Positions 33,934-42,838 of a DNA stretch of 64,000 bases are shown in pieces (position 1 is the stretch's first letter; every line of letters starts with the position of its first letter). The notes under the pieces were generated by a model, which was not told the DNA's origin, did not search any database, and worked only from the letters and a program-made list of their open reading frames with translations. The position numbers and the translations under genes were made by a program. The stretch covers positions 44,337 through 108,336 of the forward strand of contig JBJYWI010000291.1 in assembly GCA_046259385.1 (NCBI GenBank). Reading direction: 5' to 3'. Origin of the DNA: CAVWDI01 sp046259385 (lineage in GTDB: Bacteria > Chloroflexota > Anaerolineae > Anaerolineales > UBA4823).

Positions 33934-36170
33934 AGGAGTTCCCCTCTGCTCAATTGAGACAGGGCAATTTCCTGATATGTTTTACAGGTATCCATCAATT
34001 CCTGGTGTTTTCCTTGACCAACCACTCGACCTTCATCGAGCACGATAATTTGATCCGCGTTCATAATAGTCGCAACCCGCTGTGTGACGATTAGGACTGT
34101 GCTGTTATCAATCCTTTTTCTGAGCGCTTTGCGTAATGCTGTATCCGTCTTGAAATCAAGCGCTGAGAAACTATCGTCAAAAATATAAATAGGCGATTTT
34201 TTGACCAGGGCGCGCGCAATTGCCAGCCGCTGCTTCTGACCTCCCGATACATTTGCGCCGCCCTGGGCGATCTCAGCATCAAAACCTTCAGATCGGGAAA
34301 AGATGAACTCGCTTGCCTGAGCGATTTCTGCTGCCTCTTTCAGTTCCTCTATGCCGGCATTCTTATCCGCAAACCGCAGATTGCTCTCGATGGTGCCCGA
34401 AAACAATGTCCCCTTTTGAGGGATATATCCAATCTTATCCCGCAGGTCGCTCTGCTTAACCGCGCGAGTATCAATCCCATCAAGATAAATTGCTCCGTCG
34501 GTTACATCGTAGAAACGCGGTATCAGATTAACCACGGTGGATTTACCGCAGCCGGTTGATCCGATAATAGCTGTCGTTTCGGCAGGTCGGGCGGTAAAGC
34601 TTATATTATGAATCACATCCTCAAGCGCACCAGGGTAACGGAAGGTTACATTGCGGAACTCAATCTCACCCAAAAAATCGTCGTTGAGTTGGATTGGATC
34701 TTTCGGGTCGGTAACAGTAATGCTTGTGTCAAGCACGTCGGCGATGCGTCCTCCGGAAACCGCAGCTCTGGGTAGGAAAATAAACATCATCGACATCATC
34801 AGGAAAGCGAATACGATCTGCATTGTATACTGCAGGAAAGCCATCATGTCACCAACCTGCATCGTCGACTGAGCAACCTGGTGTGCACCCACCCAAACAA
34901 TAATTACAGACAGAATGTTCATCAGCAACATAACTACCGGCATCATTGTGACCATAATCCGAGCCACAAACAAGCTGGTATCGGTTAAATCCCGGTTGGC
35001 AATGTCAAATCGCCGCTCCTCATCATCCTGCTTGTTGAAGGCTCGGATGACCATCATCCCGGAAAGGTTTTCGCGCATCACCAGGTTGAGCCGGTCAATC
35101 AGGTTCTGCATTTTCTGGAACTTGGGCAGCGTTATTGAGAATATGATCAAGACCATACTAAGCAGACCTAAAACAGCGACTGCGATGATCCACCACATAT
35201 TCGCGCTCGTCTCGGTCGCGCGGATGATTCCGCCAATTCCAAGTATTGGCGCATAGAAAACCATCCGCATGGTCATAAAAATCACCCTCTGAACCTGGGT
35301 TACGTCATTGGTTGAGCGGGTTATCAGGGATGCAGTTGAAAAATTATCGAATTCTGCGCTCGAGAAGCTCTCAACTTTTTTGAACTCCGCTTCACGGATG
35401 TCCCGCGCTGCTCCTGCAGATGTTCGCGATGCCAGAAATCCAACCGCGATCGTACAAACCCCTGCTAGCAGCGAGATGAACAGCATTATGGCGCCTGTTC
35501 TTAGAATGTAATTGGTTTGAAGCTGGTTGATATTAAATCCCAATGCTTTGTACTCATCCTGTACTGAACTGACGGCCATCTGGCCGATCATGTTTTCTCC
35601 CAGAGCAGCGAATCTATCATCCAAAGCCTCAATAAGATGAGTACGCTGCTCCGCTGGCAAGCTCCCCAGTAAATCAAATATATCTGTGCCGACAGGAACT
35701 TGAGACGGATCAATCCCTGTTATTTGGCTGATTGCCCCGGTTTTATCAGGATCAGTTACCATTTGCTCAATCATCGAGACAGTTAAAAAAGCTTTGCTCA
35801 TCGCCGGGTAAAGCAGCTTGACTTCAGCCTGGCTGACATCTTTGAGAACATAAATGGGTTGTTCCGCCAGGATGGGGTATTCCCTTACATACTTGTCTGC
35901 ACTGGGAGAGTCTGGAGATAATAAAATGTAATTGTTCAATACCAGCGCTTTTTCCTGTTCACTCATGAAGATCAATAATCTCTCCATCTCACTCTGGCGG
36001 ATCGCTTGAGGCACAGCGCTTTCCACTCCATACTGCTGGATGCCGATGTTTACAATTTTGGAGAGATATTCAGGCAAAGCTAATTCTGCGTTCGCCTGGA
36101 TGAAGAGAAGCACGACGGTCAGGACAATTAGCAGTATGTAAGGTTTTAAATACTTGATCAGTCTTAGCAT
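33930..36170 (-). CDS. ABC exporter half-transporter, degenerate-site subunit with large insert
   Basis: A 746-aa ABC exporter. Between the first membrane helix (~12-30) and the second (~225-245) is an insert of about 180 residues, probably outside the membrane. The ATPase has Walker A GSTGCGKST, signature NVSGGQKQ and Walker B IYIFDDSFSALD, where Asp replaces the catalytic Glu, the mark of a degenerate site. It lies 22 nt after the marR stop, and the operon is marR followed by the two ABC genes. Confidence 0.9.
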   Translation of the reverse strand: MLRLIKYLKPYILLIVLTVVLLFIQANAELALPEYLSKIVNIGIQQYGVESAVPQAIRQSEMERLLIFMSEQEKALVLNNYILLSPDSPSADKYVREYPILAEQPIYVLKDVSQAEVKLLYPAMSKAFLTVSMIEQMVTDPDKTGAISQITGIDPSQVPVGTDIFDLLGSLPAEQRTHLIEALDDRFAALGENMIGQMAVSSVQDEYKALGFNINQLQTNYILRTGAIMLFISLLAGVCTIAVGFLASRTSAGAARDIREAEFKKVESFSSAEFDNFSTASLITRSTNDVTQVQRVIFMTMRMVFYAPILGIGGIIRATETSANMWWIIAVAVLGLLSMVLIIFSITLPKFQKMQNLIDRLNLVMRENLSGMMVIRAFNKQDDEERRFDIANRDLTDTSLFVARIMVTMMPVVMLLMNILSVIIVWVGAHQVAQSTMQVGDMMAFLQYTMQIVFAFLMMSMMFIFLPRAAVSGGRIADVLDTSITVTDPKDPIQLNDDFLGEIEFRNVTFRYPGALEDVIHNISFTARPAETTAIIGSTGCGKSTVVNLIPRFYDVTDGAIYLDGIDTRAVKQSDLRDKIGYIPQKGTLFSGTIESNLRFADKNAGIEELKEAAEIAQASEFIFSRSEGFDAEIAQGGANVSGGQKQRLAIARALVKKSPIYIFDDSFSALDFKTDTALRKALRKRIDNSTVLIVTQRVATIMNADQIIVLDEGRVVGQGKHQELMDTCKTYQEIALSQLSRGELL

Positions 36171-36192
36171 TTTGCGAAATTTGCTCCGAGAT

Positions 36193-36654
36193 TTAATTCT
36201 TTAATCCGGTGGATTGGTCAAGAAGTCGATCTCTATCGATAAGCAGCTTCAGCGCTCCAATAATCTTATCTTTTTCTGCGGGTGATAGGTTTTCTGAGAG
36301 ATTAACAAACCAATCCTCACGAACATGAATTCCCTTTACAAGAACCTGTTTACCTTTTTCGGATAAGATAATTTGCTTAACTCGCCGATCGTTAGGGTCT
36401 TCTGTGCGCAGAATCAAACCTTGTTGTACCAGACGTTCGAGCAACTGGCTGACAGCGGCGCTGGTTAAGCCCAGGTGATCTCCAAGGTCAGTAACGCCGC
36501 TGGTCCGATATTTGCTCAGGTGAAAGAGAACGGCAAACTGCGACATGGAGAGACCGCTTTCTCTGGCATACCGGATAAAGTTCCGCATGGAACGGCGCAT
36601 CAAAATTTCTATCCATTGGTTCAGAGTAGAAATGAATGGGTCAACCACCGTCAT
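36193..36654 (-). CDS. MarR-family transcriptional regulator
   Basis: A 153-aa winged-helix regulator. The recognition region is VTDLGDHLGLTSAAVSQLL and the wing is LRTEDPNDRRVKQIILS. As the first gene of the ABC exporter operon it probably represses its own promoter until a substrate of the exporter binds. That is the usual arrangement, inferred here from position. Confidence 0.9.
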   Translation of the reverse strand: MTVVDPFISTLNQWIEILMRRSMRNFIRYARESGLSMSQFAVLFHLSKYRTSGVTDLGDHLGLTSAAVSQLLERLVQQGLILRTEDPNDRRVKQIILSEKGKQVLVKGIHVREDWFVNLSENLSPAEKDKIIGALKLLIDRDRLLDQSTGLKN

Positions 36655-36686
36655 TGTTCACCTCGCCTGATAGTTAAACGCCCTGA

Positions 36687-36715
36687 AATATAAAGCCATC
36701 TTAAGTAACTGTCAA
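36687..36715 (-). promoter_or_regulatory. Sigma70 promoter of the marR-ABC operon
   Basis: Read on the minus strand, TTGACA (36715-36710), a 17-bp spacer and TATATT (36692-36687) form a near-perfect promoter about 30 bp before the marR start. GTTAC and AGTTAAAC segments near it could be part of a MarR site, but no clear palindrome is visible. Confidence 0.75.
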
Positions 36716-36920
36716 GGAGAGAGGAGTGATTAATCTTAATGTACGATTGGGGCAAAAATTCAAGATCAACCTGCTTGTGACAGGGTTGTTTTATCTTTTG
36801 TTTAAAACCCCACATGCTATTTTCCCTAAATATTATGGGAAGGTTATTTCTTGAAAATGAAGGGTTTAGAGCATGACTTACTTGACACAGACCACTATCC
36901 GTGATAAATTGAGTTTGCCA

Positions 36921-36956
36921 TAGCATAATATAGCAATTTATAGCATACTATTGCTA
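36921..36956 (+). promoter_or_regulatory. 10-bp-phased TAGCA repeats before the PocR regulator
   Basis: TAGCA begins at 36921, 36931 and 36941, exactly 10 bp apart, and the inverted form ATTGCTA closes the array at 36950-36956 (pairing with TAGCAAT at 36931-36937). All copies face the same side of the helix. The array ends 15 bp before the regulator's ATG, so it is probably an autoregulatory operator. Confidence 0.6.
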
Positions 36957-36971
36957 AATCAGGTCATATTC

Positions 36972-37727
36972 ATGGCTGATTTGCTTACTACAAAACAAGT
37001 TCAGGAATACCTTCAGGTTGATCGGACGACAATCTATCGTATGCTGAATGACGGTCGCCTGACAGGAGTTAAGGTGGGGCAGCAATGGCGTTTTCCACGT
37101 TCAACTATAGACACCATCCTGGAAGGAGGCATACCTACGCCCGAGGAGGAAAAATCGTCTATTTCCTCCGAAATTTTACCGATCCATTGCATACAGGTTA
37201 TTCAAGATGTTTTTGCCGAGGTGGCTGGTGTAGGTTCTGTAACAACAACAAAGAAAGGAGAACCATTAACAACCATCAGCAACTCTTGCCGATTTTGCAA
37301 TCTCATCCATGCGAGCGAAACAGGCTATCAGGCTTGTGTAAATACATGGAAAGAATTAGCCAACCTTCCTCCCACTGAAGATATAACATTCTTTACCTGC
37401 CATGCTGGGATGCAATACGCCTATTCGCCTATAAACATCGATGGTGAGTTCTCAGCATTACTGATCGCCGGGCAATATCACCTTGAGCCCCAAGCGCAAG
37501 AAAAGGTCGCGATGCACATTCGAAAATTGGCTCAACAGCATGGCATCAACGAAGATGAATTAACAAAAGCAGCCAAAGATATTTCCGTACTCAATGAACG
37601 TATTCATAGCAAAATCGGCAAATGGCTCCAAAGAGTAGCTGTAACCTTAGGTGAAATCAGCAGTGAACGGGCAGAACTTATGGACCGCTTAAGCCGCATC
37701 GCTAAAATGACAAAGATTGAATCTTGA
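36972..37727 (+). CDS. Regulator with excisionase-type HTH and PocR sensor domain
   Basis: The start is taken at ATG 36972 (MADLLTTK), giving 251 aa. Residues about 1-50 are a MerR/excisionase-like HTH (LTTKQVQEYLQVDRTTIYRM, then GVKVGQQWRFP). Residues about 70-220 are a PocR-type sensor, with the cysteine pattern CRFCNLIH, GYQACV and FFTCHAGM followed by GQYHLEP. PocR domains sense small organic ligands and may bind a metal through these cysteines. It is transcribed toward tusA and the hydrogenase locus and probably controls it. Confidence 0.85.
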   Translation: MADLLTTKQVQEYLQVDRTTIYRMLNDGRLTGVKVGQQWRFPRSTIDTILEGGIPTPEEEKSSISSEILPIHCIQVIQDVFAEVAGVGSVTTTKKGEPLTTISNSCRFCNLIHASETGYQACVNTWKELANLPPTEDITFFTCHAGMQYAYSPINIDGEFSALLIAGQYHLEPQAQEKVAMHIRKLAQQHGINEDELTKAAKDISVLNERIHSKIGKWLQRVAVTLGEISSERAELMDRLSRIAKMTKIES

Positions 37728-37793
37728 CCATATACAAATCTCGAGACCAAAAACTAATAAAAATTATTTCCAAACAAAATTCAAGGAGGTAGT

Positions 37794-38036
37794 ATGTCTC
37801 AAAATTTCGATGTAGAACTTGATTGTAAAGGAATGTCGTGCCCCATGCCTATTCTAAAAACAAAAAAGTTTGTAGACGGTATGGAAGTCGGTCAGGTTGT
37901 CAAAATGACCGCCACTGACCCGGGCTCAGTCCCTGATGTTCAGGCTTGGACCAAAAAAACCGGTCACGAACTTATGGGTCATGATGAGCAGGATGGTGTT
38001 TATACGTTTTATATAAAGAAAACAGAACGTGCATAA
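37794..38036 (+). CDS. tusA: TusA-family sulfur carrier
   Basis: An 80-aa TusA/SirA-like protein. The active-site motif CPMPI, with the persulfide-carrying Cys, is near residue 17 (DCKGMSCPMPILKTKK). AAGGAGG precedes the ATG. TusA proteins pass sulfane sulfur to DsrE-type partners. Two such genes follow, and a lipoyl carrier after them, the gene neighbourhood known from the sHdr sulfur-oxidation pathway. Confidence 0.92.
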   Translation: MSQNFDVELDCKGMSCPMPILKTKKFVDGMEVGQVVKMTATDPGSVPDVQAWTKKTGHELMGHDEQDGVYTFYIKKTERA

Positions 38037-38050
38037 CGCGTTCTGTTTTT
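38019..38050 (+). terminator. Terminator-like hairpin overlapping the tusA stop
   Basis: AAAACAGAACG (38019-38029) pairs perfectly with CGTTCTGTTTT (38039-38049), ending in a T-run. Since dsrE2 starts 29 nt later on the same strand, this would act as an attenuator giving more tusA than downstream mRNA, unless dsrE2 has its own promoter. Confidence 0.65.
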
Positions 38051-38078
38051 GCTCTCTTTAATAAAAGGAATAAAATTT

Positions 38079-38561
38079 ATGACCGCACAAAGATTGGCAA
38101 TTATCGCCGGGCATGGCACCCTTGATGCCGCATACCCGCCTCTCATCCTGGCAACCACAGCTGTCGCTATGGATTTGGAAGCCGCAGTTTTTTTCACCTT
38201 CTATGGGCTAGAAATTCTCAAGAAAGGTCAAGCGGATAAACTCCAGGTTTCACCGATTGCTAACCCTGCAATGCCGCAACCCGTTCCAGGAATTTCTGTT
38301 CCAAATATTCTGGGTATGCTGCCGGGAATGACGGCTGTTGCAACCAGCATGATGAACAACTGGATGGAAAAAGCAAATGTAGCAAAGCTGAGCGAATTAA
38401 TCGCAATGGCCCTGGAGCTTGATGTGAAGTTGATCGCCTGCCAAATGACGATGGACGTGATGGGCATCAAGCGCGAAGACCTGATCGATGGTGTTGAGGT
38501 TGGAGGGGCAGCTACACTTTTGGAGTTCGCCAGCCAGGATGCGATCACATTTTCATTTTAG
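38079..38561 (+). CDS. DsrE2-like sulfur-transfer protein
   Basis: The start is taken at ATG 38079 (MTAQRLAII) behind AAAGGA, giving 160 aa. It is a DsrE/DsrF/DrsH-fold protein of the DsrE2 type: AVFFTFYGLEILKK in the first half, a hydrophobic stretch near NILGMLPGMTAVATSMM, and the conserved cysteine in KLIACQMTMDVMG. That Cys would carry persulfide passed from TusA. Confidence 0.88.
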   Translation: MTAQRLAIIAGHGTLDAAYPPLILATTAVAMDLEAAVFFTFYGLEILKKGQADKLQVSPIANPAMPQPVPGISVPNILGMLPGMTAVATSMMNNWMEKANVAKLSELIAMALELDVKLIACQMTMDVMGIKREDLIDGVEVGGAATLLEFASQDAITFSF

Positions 38562-38654
38562 ATTCAAAAATTGAGTGCACAGATCGAGAATATTAAAAGT
38601 CAATCGCGATCTAAATTAAGCATTTAAACCCAAATAATCTGACAGGAGCATTAT

Positions 38655-39026
38655 ATGGACGACGAAAAAGTAATGATAATTATGACAAGCGGTCCCGACA
38701 CGCCTCGCCGGTGTGCCACCCCATTTTTCTTTGCCACCCTGGGAACGGCTATGGATTATGAAGTTACCATGTTCTTCACCATTGATGGAACTCTGCTGCT
38801 GAAGAAGGGCGTCGCCGAAAAAGTATTTCCAAAAGAGGGCGGTAAACCGGTCAGTGATTTCATCCAAGATGCTATGGATGCAGGCGTGAAGTTCTTTGCC
38901 TGCACAGCATCCACAGAGCTGCATGACATCAACCCTGAAACGGATATGATTGAAAATGTCAAAATGGTGGGCGGCGCCTGGATGTGGCAGGAAGCAGAAG
39001 ATTGCGAGATCGTATTAAACTTTTAA
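38655..39026 (+). CDS. DsrE-family protein
   Basis: A 123-aa DsrE-like protein with FFFATLGTAMDYEVTMFF, then KKGVAEKVFP, and a single likely active cysteine in VKFFACTASTELHD. A paralogue of the gene before it, shorter and without the central hydrophobic segment. GACAGGAG precedes the ATG. It is probably a second sulfur-relay protein of the TusA-DsrE-lipoyl chain. Confidence 0.88.
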   Translation: MDDEKVMIIMTSGPDTPRRCATPFFFATLGTAMDYEVTMFFTIDGTLLLKKGVAEKVFPKEGGKPVSDFIQDAMDAGVKFFACTASTELHDINPETDMIENVKMVGGAWMWQEAEDCEIVLNF

Positions 39027-39071
39027 TGTATTAATTAAACACGTTCAAATTTCATGTAACTGGAGGAATTT

Positions 39072-39518
39072 ATGGCAAATATCAATGGGTGCAATTTGCC
39101 CGAAGAACTATACTACTTTATTGAGAAACACGTCTGGGCTAAACCGCTTGAAGACGGAACTATACGAGTGGGCATAACCAGCGTGGCTGGAAAGCTGGCT
39201 GGGGGCAAACTGGATGGAGCAACAATCAAGCGCAAAGCAGTGGGGAAAGAAATTGCCCAGGGCAAAAGCATCGCCATTATCGAGAGCAGCAAATACGTAG
39301 GACCTGTTCCCTCTCCTATCACTGGCACCTTGCTGCATGGCAATGACAAATTGGCTGCTGACCCTAACATTGCCATCACGGATCCCTATGGAGAAGGATG
39401 GATTGCTGAGATGCAACCCACCAATTGGGAGAGCGAAAAAAGCACATTAGCCACGGGCACCGATGGGTTAGCCTCATACCAGGCTAAACTCGATGCTGAT
39501 GGAGTATCCTGCGATTGA
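39072..39518 (+). CDS. GcvH/LbpA-like lipoyl-carrier protein
   Basis: A 148-aa lipoyl-domain protein. The lysine in IIESSKYVGPVPSPITG (~76-92) sits where GcvH and LbpA carry lipoate; the surrounding residues differ from the ESVKA of standard GcvH. No glycine-cleavage genes (gcvT, gcvP) are near. Instead tusA and two dsrE genes precede it and a lipoate ligase lies at the end of the hydrogenase cluster, so a sulfur-binding LbpA-type role is more likely than glycine cleavage. GGAGG precedes the ATG. Confidence 0.85.
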   Translation: MANINGCNLPEELYYFIEKHVWAKPLEDGTIRVGITSVAGKLAGGKLDGATIKRKAVGKEIAQGKSIAIIESSKYVGPVPSPITGTLLHGNDKLAADPNIAITDPYGEGWIAEMQPTNWESEKSTLATGTDGLASYQAKLDADGVSCD

Positions 39519-39634
39519 CAAATTGCGATCGACAAATTGCGGTTGATGATTTGTGACGGTTTATTGTAGATTTCAACTCGCCCACAAATCAGTAATCAGA
39601 AACCCAAAATAACAAATCCGAAATGGAGAATAAT

Positions 39635-40765
39635 ATGAGTGAGGAGACCATCTACCAACATCTGCAAAAGCAAGGTGTCTCCCGACGCGATTTTCTAAAG
39701 CTTTGCGGGACACTGGTCGGCGTAATGGGCTTGTCGGTTCCACCCATTCAAGGCAGTAAACTGCCAGAGCACCTGGATGTATTTGAAGATATTACTATCC
39801 AGAAAGTAGCCCGTGCTCTGGAAAGCAAAGCCCGCATCCCTGTGATCTGGCTGGAATTTCAAGATTGCGCAGGTTGCAGCGAAGCCCTGACCCGATCCCA
39901 ATCCCCTACTCTGGTTAACCTGGTGCTCAATACGATTTCAGTGGAATACCACGAAACACTAACTGCTGCAGCAGGGTACCAAACTGAAGCGAATAAAGAA
40001 ACCGTAATGCAAACCTACTCGGGGCAATATGTATTAGTCGTGGAAGGAAGCATTCCTACCGCAGCAAATGGCGCTTATTGTACGATTGGTGGGCGCACAG
40101 CTCTGGATTTGCTCAAAGAGGCAGCCGAAGGCGCAGCTGCCATCATCTCAACCGGAAACTGTGCTGCTTTTGGCGGCCTGCCAAAAGCGGATCCCAACCC
40201 CACTGGCGCAAAAGGTACATGGGAGATCATTACTGATAAACCGGTCGTCAACATACCCGGATGCCCGGCAATTCCTGAGGTCTTCACCGGAACACTGGCG
40301 CATTTCGTTGTATTCGGTGAACTTCCTGAACTCGACGAACTCAACCGTCCAGTCGCCTTCTACGGTAAAACCATTCACGATCGCTGCTTGAGGCGCCCCT
40401 TTTATGAGGCTGGTAAATTTGCACTTTCCTTTGACGATGAAGGCGCTAAACAGGGTTGGTGTCTTTACAAACTGGGCTGCAAAGGACCCACCACCTACAA
40501 TGCCTGCGCTTCGATCAAGTGGGATGCAGGTCTATCCTTTCCTGTGCAATCCGGGCATCCCTGCTTGGGCTGCTCAGAACCAGGTTTTTGGGACGGCGGT
40601 GGATTCTACCAGGGGCAATCCGCCCCACTCAACCGACCAAGCACTACCGCAGTTGGAGCTGCCGTTGGCGCGGGCGCGGTAGTCGGCGCGGCTATGGCAG
40701 CCGGCAATGCCGCCCAAAAGAAACGTGCCGCATCAGCATCAGAGGATGAAAATAACCAAGAATGA
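39635..40765 (+). CDS. hynS: [NiFe] hydrogenase small subunit, Isp type (HynS)
   Basis: The start is taken at ATG 39635 behind GGAG, giving 376 aa. The Tat signal is SRRDFLKLCGTLVGVMG. Cluster ligands include EFQDCAGCSEAL and TGNCAAFGG (proximal), PGCPAIP, IHDRCLRRPFY (distal), GWCLYKLGCKGP and HPCLGCSEPGFW (medial). The proximal site has the standard cysteines, with no sign of the six-cysteine oxygen-tolerant type. A Gly/Ala-rich segment (AAVGAGAVVGAAMAAG) near the C-terminus is a weak membrane anchor. Genes for Isp1 and Isp2 follow, the order known from group 1e hydrogenases. Confidence 0.93.
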   Translation: MSEETIYQHLQKQGVSRRDFLKLCGTLVGVMGLSVPPIQGSKLPEHLDVFEDITIQKVARALESKARIPVIWLEFQDCAGCSEALTRSQSPTLVNLVLNTISVEYHETLTAAAGYQTEANKETVMQTYSGQYVLVVEGSIPTAANGAYCTIGGRTALDLLKEAAEGAAAIISTGNCAAFGGLPKADPNPTGAKGTWEIITDKPVVNIPGCPAIPEVFTGTLAHFVVFGELPELDELNRPVAFYGKTIHDRCLRRPFYEAGKFALSFDDEGAKQGWCLYKLGCKGPTTYNACASIKWDAGLSFPVQSGHPCLGCSEPGFWDGGGFYQGQSAPLNRPSTTAVGAAVGAGAVVGAAMAAGNAAQKKRAASASEDENNQE

Positions 40766-40878
40766 ATTCGCTGCTGATAACCAAAACACCATGAAACAAT
40801 TTATACGATCAAAATCAGAGTGTTTTACCACTTATTTCTTGTCAGTATCCAATTCATTTGGTGGTTAAGGAGGTAATT

Positions 40879-41556
40879 ATGAACTGGAATGCATTTCTCG
40901 AATTTACCCGCGGTCCACTCTTCTACGTAGCTCTATTGATATTTATTGGAGGCATGACTTACCGACTCGTCCGCGTCATCCTACTTGGTTGGAAGCGAGA
41001 TCAGACGCCTGCTGTGGGGAGCAAACTTGGGGGAGTTGTGAAATCCTTCCTGAAAGGCATCCTGATTTGGCCCTTCATCCCCTGGGTTAAGCGTACGTTC
41101 AGCAAAAACCCGGTCATCTACATTGCGGGTGGGTTGTTCCATCTTGGCTTGTTCGCTGCTATCCTGTTAGGGACTCCCCATATGCTGGTATGGAAGAGTC
41201 TGCTCGGGTTTGGCTGGCCAACTCTACCGCTGCCCATTGTGGATTGGCTTGCAGCAGTAGCGATTGTAGCCATGATTATCTTGCTGATCAATCGTCTGGT
41301 AAACCCCGTGTTAAGGTTGATCAGCGGCCCGGCTGAATGGTTCAATTGGTTATTTGTGTTCCTTCCGATGGTGACGGGCTATATAATGACCCACCACCTG
41401 TTTTTCCGCTACGAAGTGCTCTTCAGCCTGCATATGCTGAGCGTGGACATACTGTTGATTTGGATCCCCATGAGTCGAATCTCACACTTTATTTTCTACT
41501 TCTTCTCACGCACCATCCACGGCACAGAATTCGGCAAGCGAGCAGTATCACCGTAG
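40879..41556 (+). CDS. Isp1-like cytochrome b membrane subunit
   Basis: The start is taken at ATG 40879 behind AAGGAGG, giving 225 aa. It is an NarI/Isp1-type protein with about five membrane helices. Candidate haem-ligand histidines lie in GGLFHLGLFAAILLG, MTHHLFFRYEVLF and SLHMLSVDILL. In group 1e hydrogenases Isp1 links HynSL at the outer face to Isp2 inside, passing electrons to or from the quinone pool or sulfur. It is sandwiched between hynS and isp2. Confidence 0.88.
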   Translation: MNWNAFLEFTRGPLFYVALLIFIGGMTYRLVRVILLGWKRDQTPAVGSKLGGVVKSFLKGILIWPFIPWVKRTFSKNPVIYIAGGLFHLGLFAAILLGTPHMLVWKSLLGFGWPTLPLPIVDWLAAVAIVAMIILLINRLVNPVLRLISGPAEWFNWLFVFLPMVTGYIMTHHLFFRYEVLFSLHMLSVDILLIWIPMSRISHFIFYFFSRTIHGTEFGKRAVSP

Positions 41557-41565
41557 GAGGCAATT

Positions 41566-42825
41566 ATGTCAAATCAAACAGCCTTAAATACTTTTGTTAA
41601 AGAAACCGGGGGCTGGGTAGCCTCTCAAATGGAAGCCTGCACCCGCTGCGGCATGTGCGCTGAAGCCTGCCATTTCTACCAGTCCACCGGAGTGCCCGAA
41701 TACGCCCCGGTGTGGAAAATTGAACTCCTGCGCCGGGCTTACGAACAACGCTTCACCGTCAGTGGCAAGGCTAAACTTGCCCTTGGGATTGATAAACCAA
41801 TCAGCGACGAAGACCTGCTCGATTGGAGTGACTACGTTTTTAAAGCCTGTACAGTCTGCAATAGATGCTCAATGGTCTGCCCGATGGGGATTGACCTGGG
41901 AACCTTGATCCACGATGTGCGTACCGGGTTGGCTGAAGCTGGTGTGGTGCCTGCCGACCTGAAAGCGGCAGTGGACATGCAACTTGAAGAAGGCAGCCCT
42001 CTCGGGGTAACCGACGATGTCTTCGCCGACCGATTGGATTGGGTAACGGACGACTGGGATGTGGAAATTCCCCTGGACAAAGAAGGTGCTGAGACCTTGG
42101 TTGTTTTCTCGTCTATCGAGATTATGAAATTCCCCCAGAATCTGGCTGCTATTGCCGAAATTCTCAACTCGGCCGGTGAAAACTGGACTCTCAGCAGTAA
42201 AGCCCGTGAAGTTGTCAACTTTGGCTTCTACGAAGGCAGCCTTGAACGAACGGTGCTCTTTTTACGCAGAATTCTGGATCATGCCGCCGAGATGGGTGTT
42301 AAACGCATTGTTGTGACAGAATGCGGCCATGCATATGATGCCCTGCGCTGGACAGCCTATAACATCACTGATGTGCCCAAAGACCTGGAAATCACGCATA
42401 TAACCCATTTGTTGGGAGAATATGTCAGTAGTGGCCGTATTAAATTGGATATGGGCTCGCTCAACAACGGCACAATCACATTCCACGATGCATGCAAGAT
42501 ACAACGCAAAGGTGGTCATATCCAGGAGCCGCGCCTGATACTCAAAGCTCTGGCACCTGATTCCTTCAAAGAGATGACCCCTAACAAAGAAGAAGCCATT
42601 TGCTGCGGCGGGGGTGGAGGCGTGATCGCCATAAAAGATGCGGATCCATTGCGTTATGCAGCTTTCAAGTTGAAGATGGAACAACTCGAAGAGGTTGGCG
42701 CGCAAACGGTGGTAATGGCCTGTTCCAACTGCCGCTTGCAATTTACCGACTGTGTGCAGCATTTCAACCTGGATGTCAAGGTGGCCGGTTTATCGCAATT
42801 GGTCGCCGACGCATTAGTAGAATAG
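41566..42825 (+). CDS. Isp2-like HdrD-type iron-sulfur protein
   Basis: A 419-aa cytoplasmic protein with two [4Fe-4S] motifs (CTRCGMCAEACH ~26 and CTVCNRCSMVCP ~103) and CCG-type sequence. The C-terminal CCG is complete (FHDACK, ICCGGGGGV, MACSNCRLQF). The first CCG is degenerate and keeps only VTECGHAYDALRW. HdrD-like subunits reduce or oxidise disulfide or persulfide substrates, so this is the expected site where hydrogenase electrons meet sulfur chemistry. GGAGG precedes the ATG. Confidence 0.9.
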   Translation: MSNQTALNTFVKETGGWVASQMEACTRCGMCAEACHFYQSTGVPEYAPVWKIELLRRAYEQRFTVSGKAKLALGIDKPISDEDLLDWSDYVFKACTVCNRCSMVCPMGIDLGTLIHDVRTGLAEAGVVPADLKAAVDMQLEEGSPLGVTDDVFADRLDWVTDDWDVEIPLDKEGAETLVVFSSIEIMKFPQNLAAIAEILNSAGENWTLSSKAREVVNFGFYEGSLERTVLFLRRILDHAAEMGVKRIVVTECGHAYDALRWTAYNITDVPKDLEITHITHLLGEYVSSGRIKLDMGSLNNGTITFHDACKIQRKGGHIQEPRLILKALAPDSFKEMTPNKEEAICCGGGGGVIAIKDADPLRYAAFKLKMEQLEEVGAQTVVMACSNCRLQFTDCVQHFNLDVKVAGLSQLVADALVE

Positions 42826-42838
42826 GAGACTTTTTACA

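Noticed and set aside
39072..39518. Glycine-cleavage GcvH as the simple call for the lipoyl protein
   Set aside because: No gcvT or gcvP is near; the tusA-dsrE context and the ESSK motif fit the LbpA type better.
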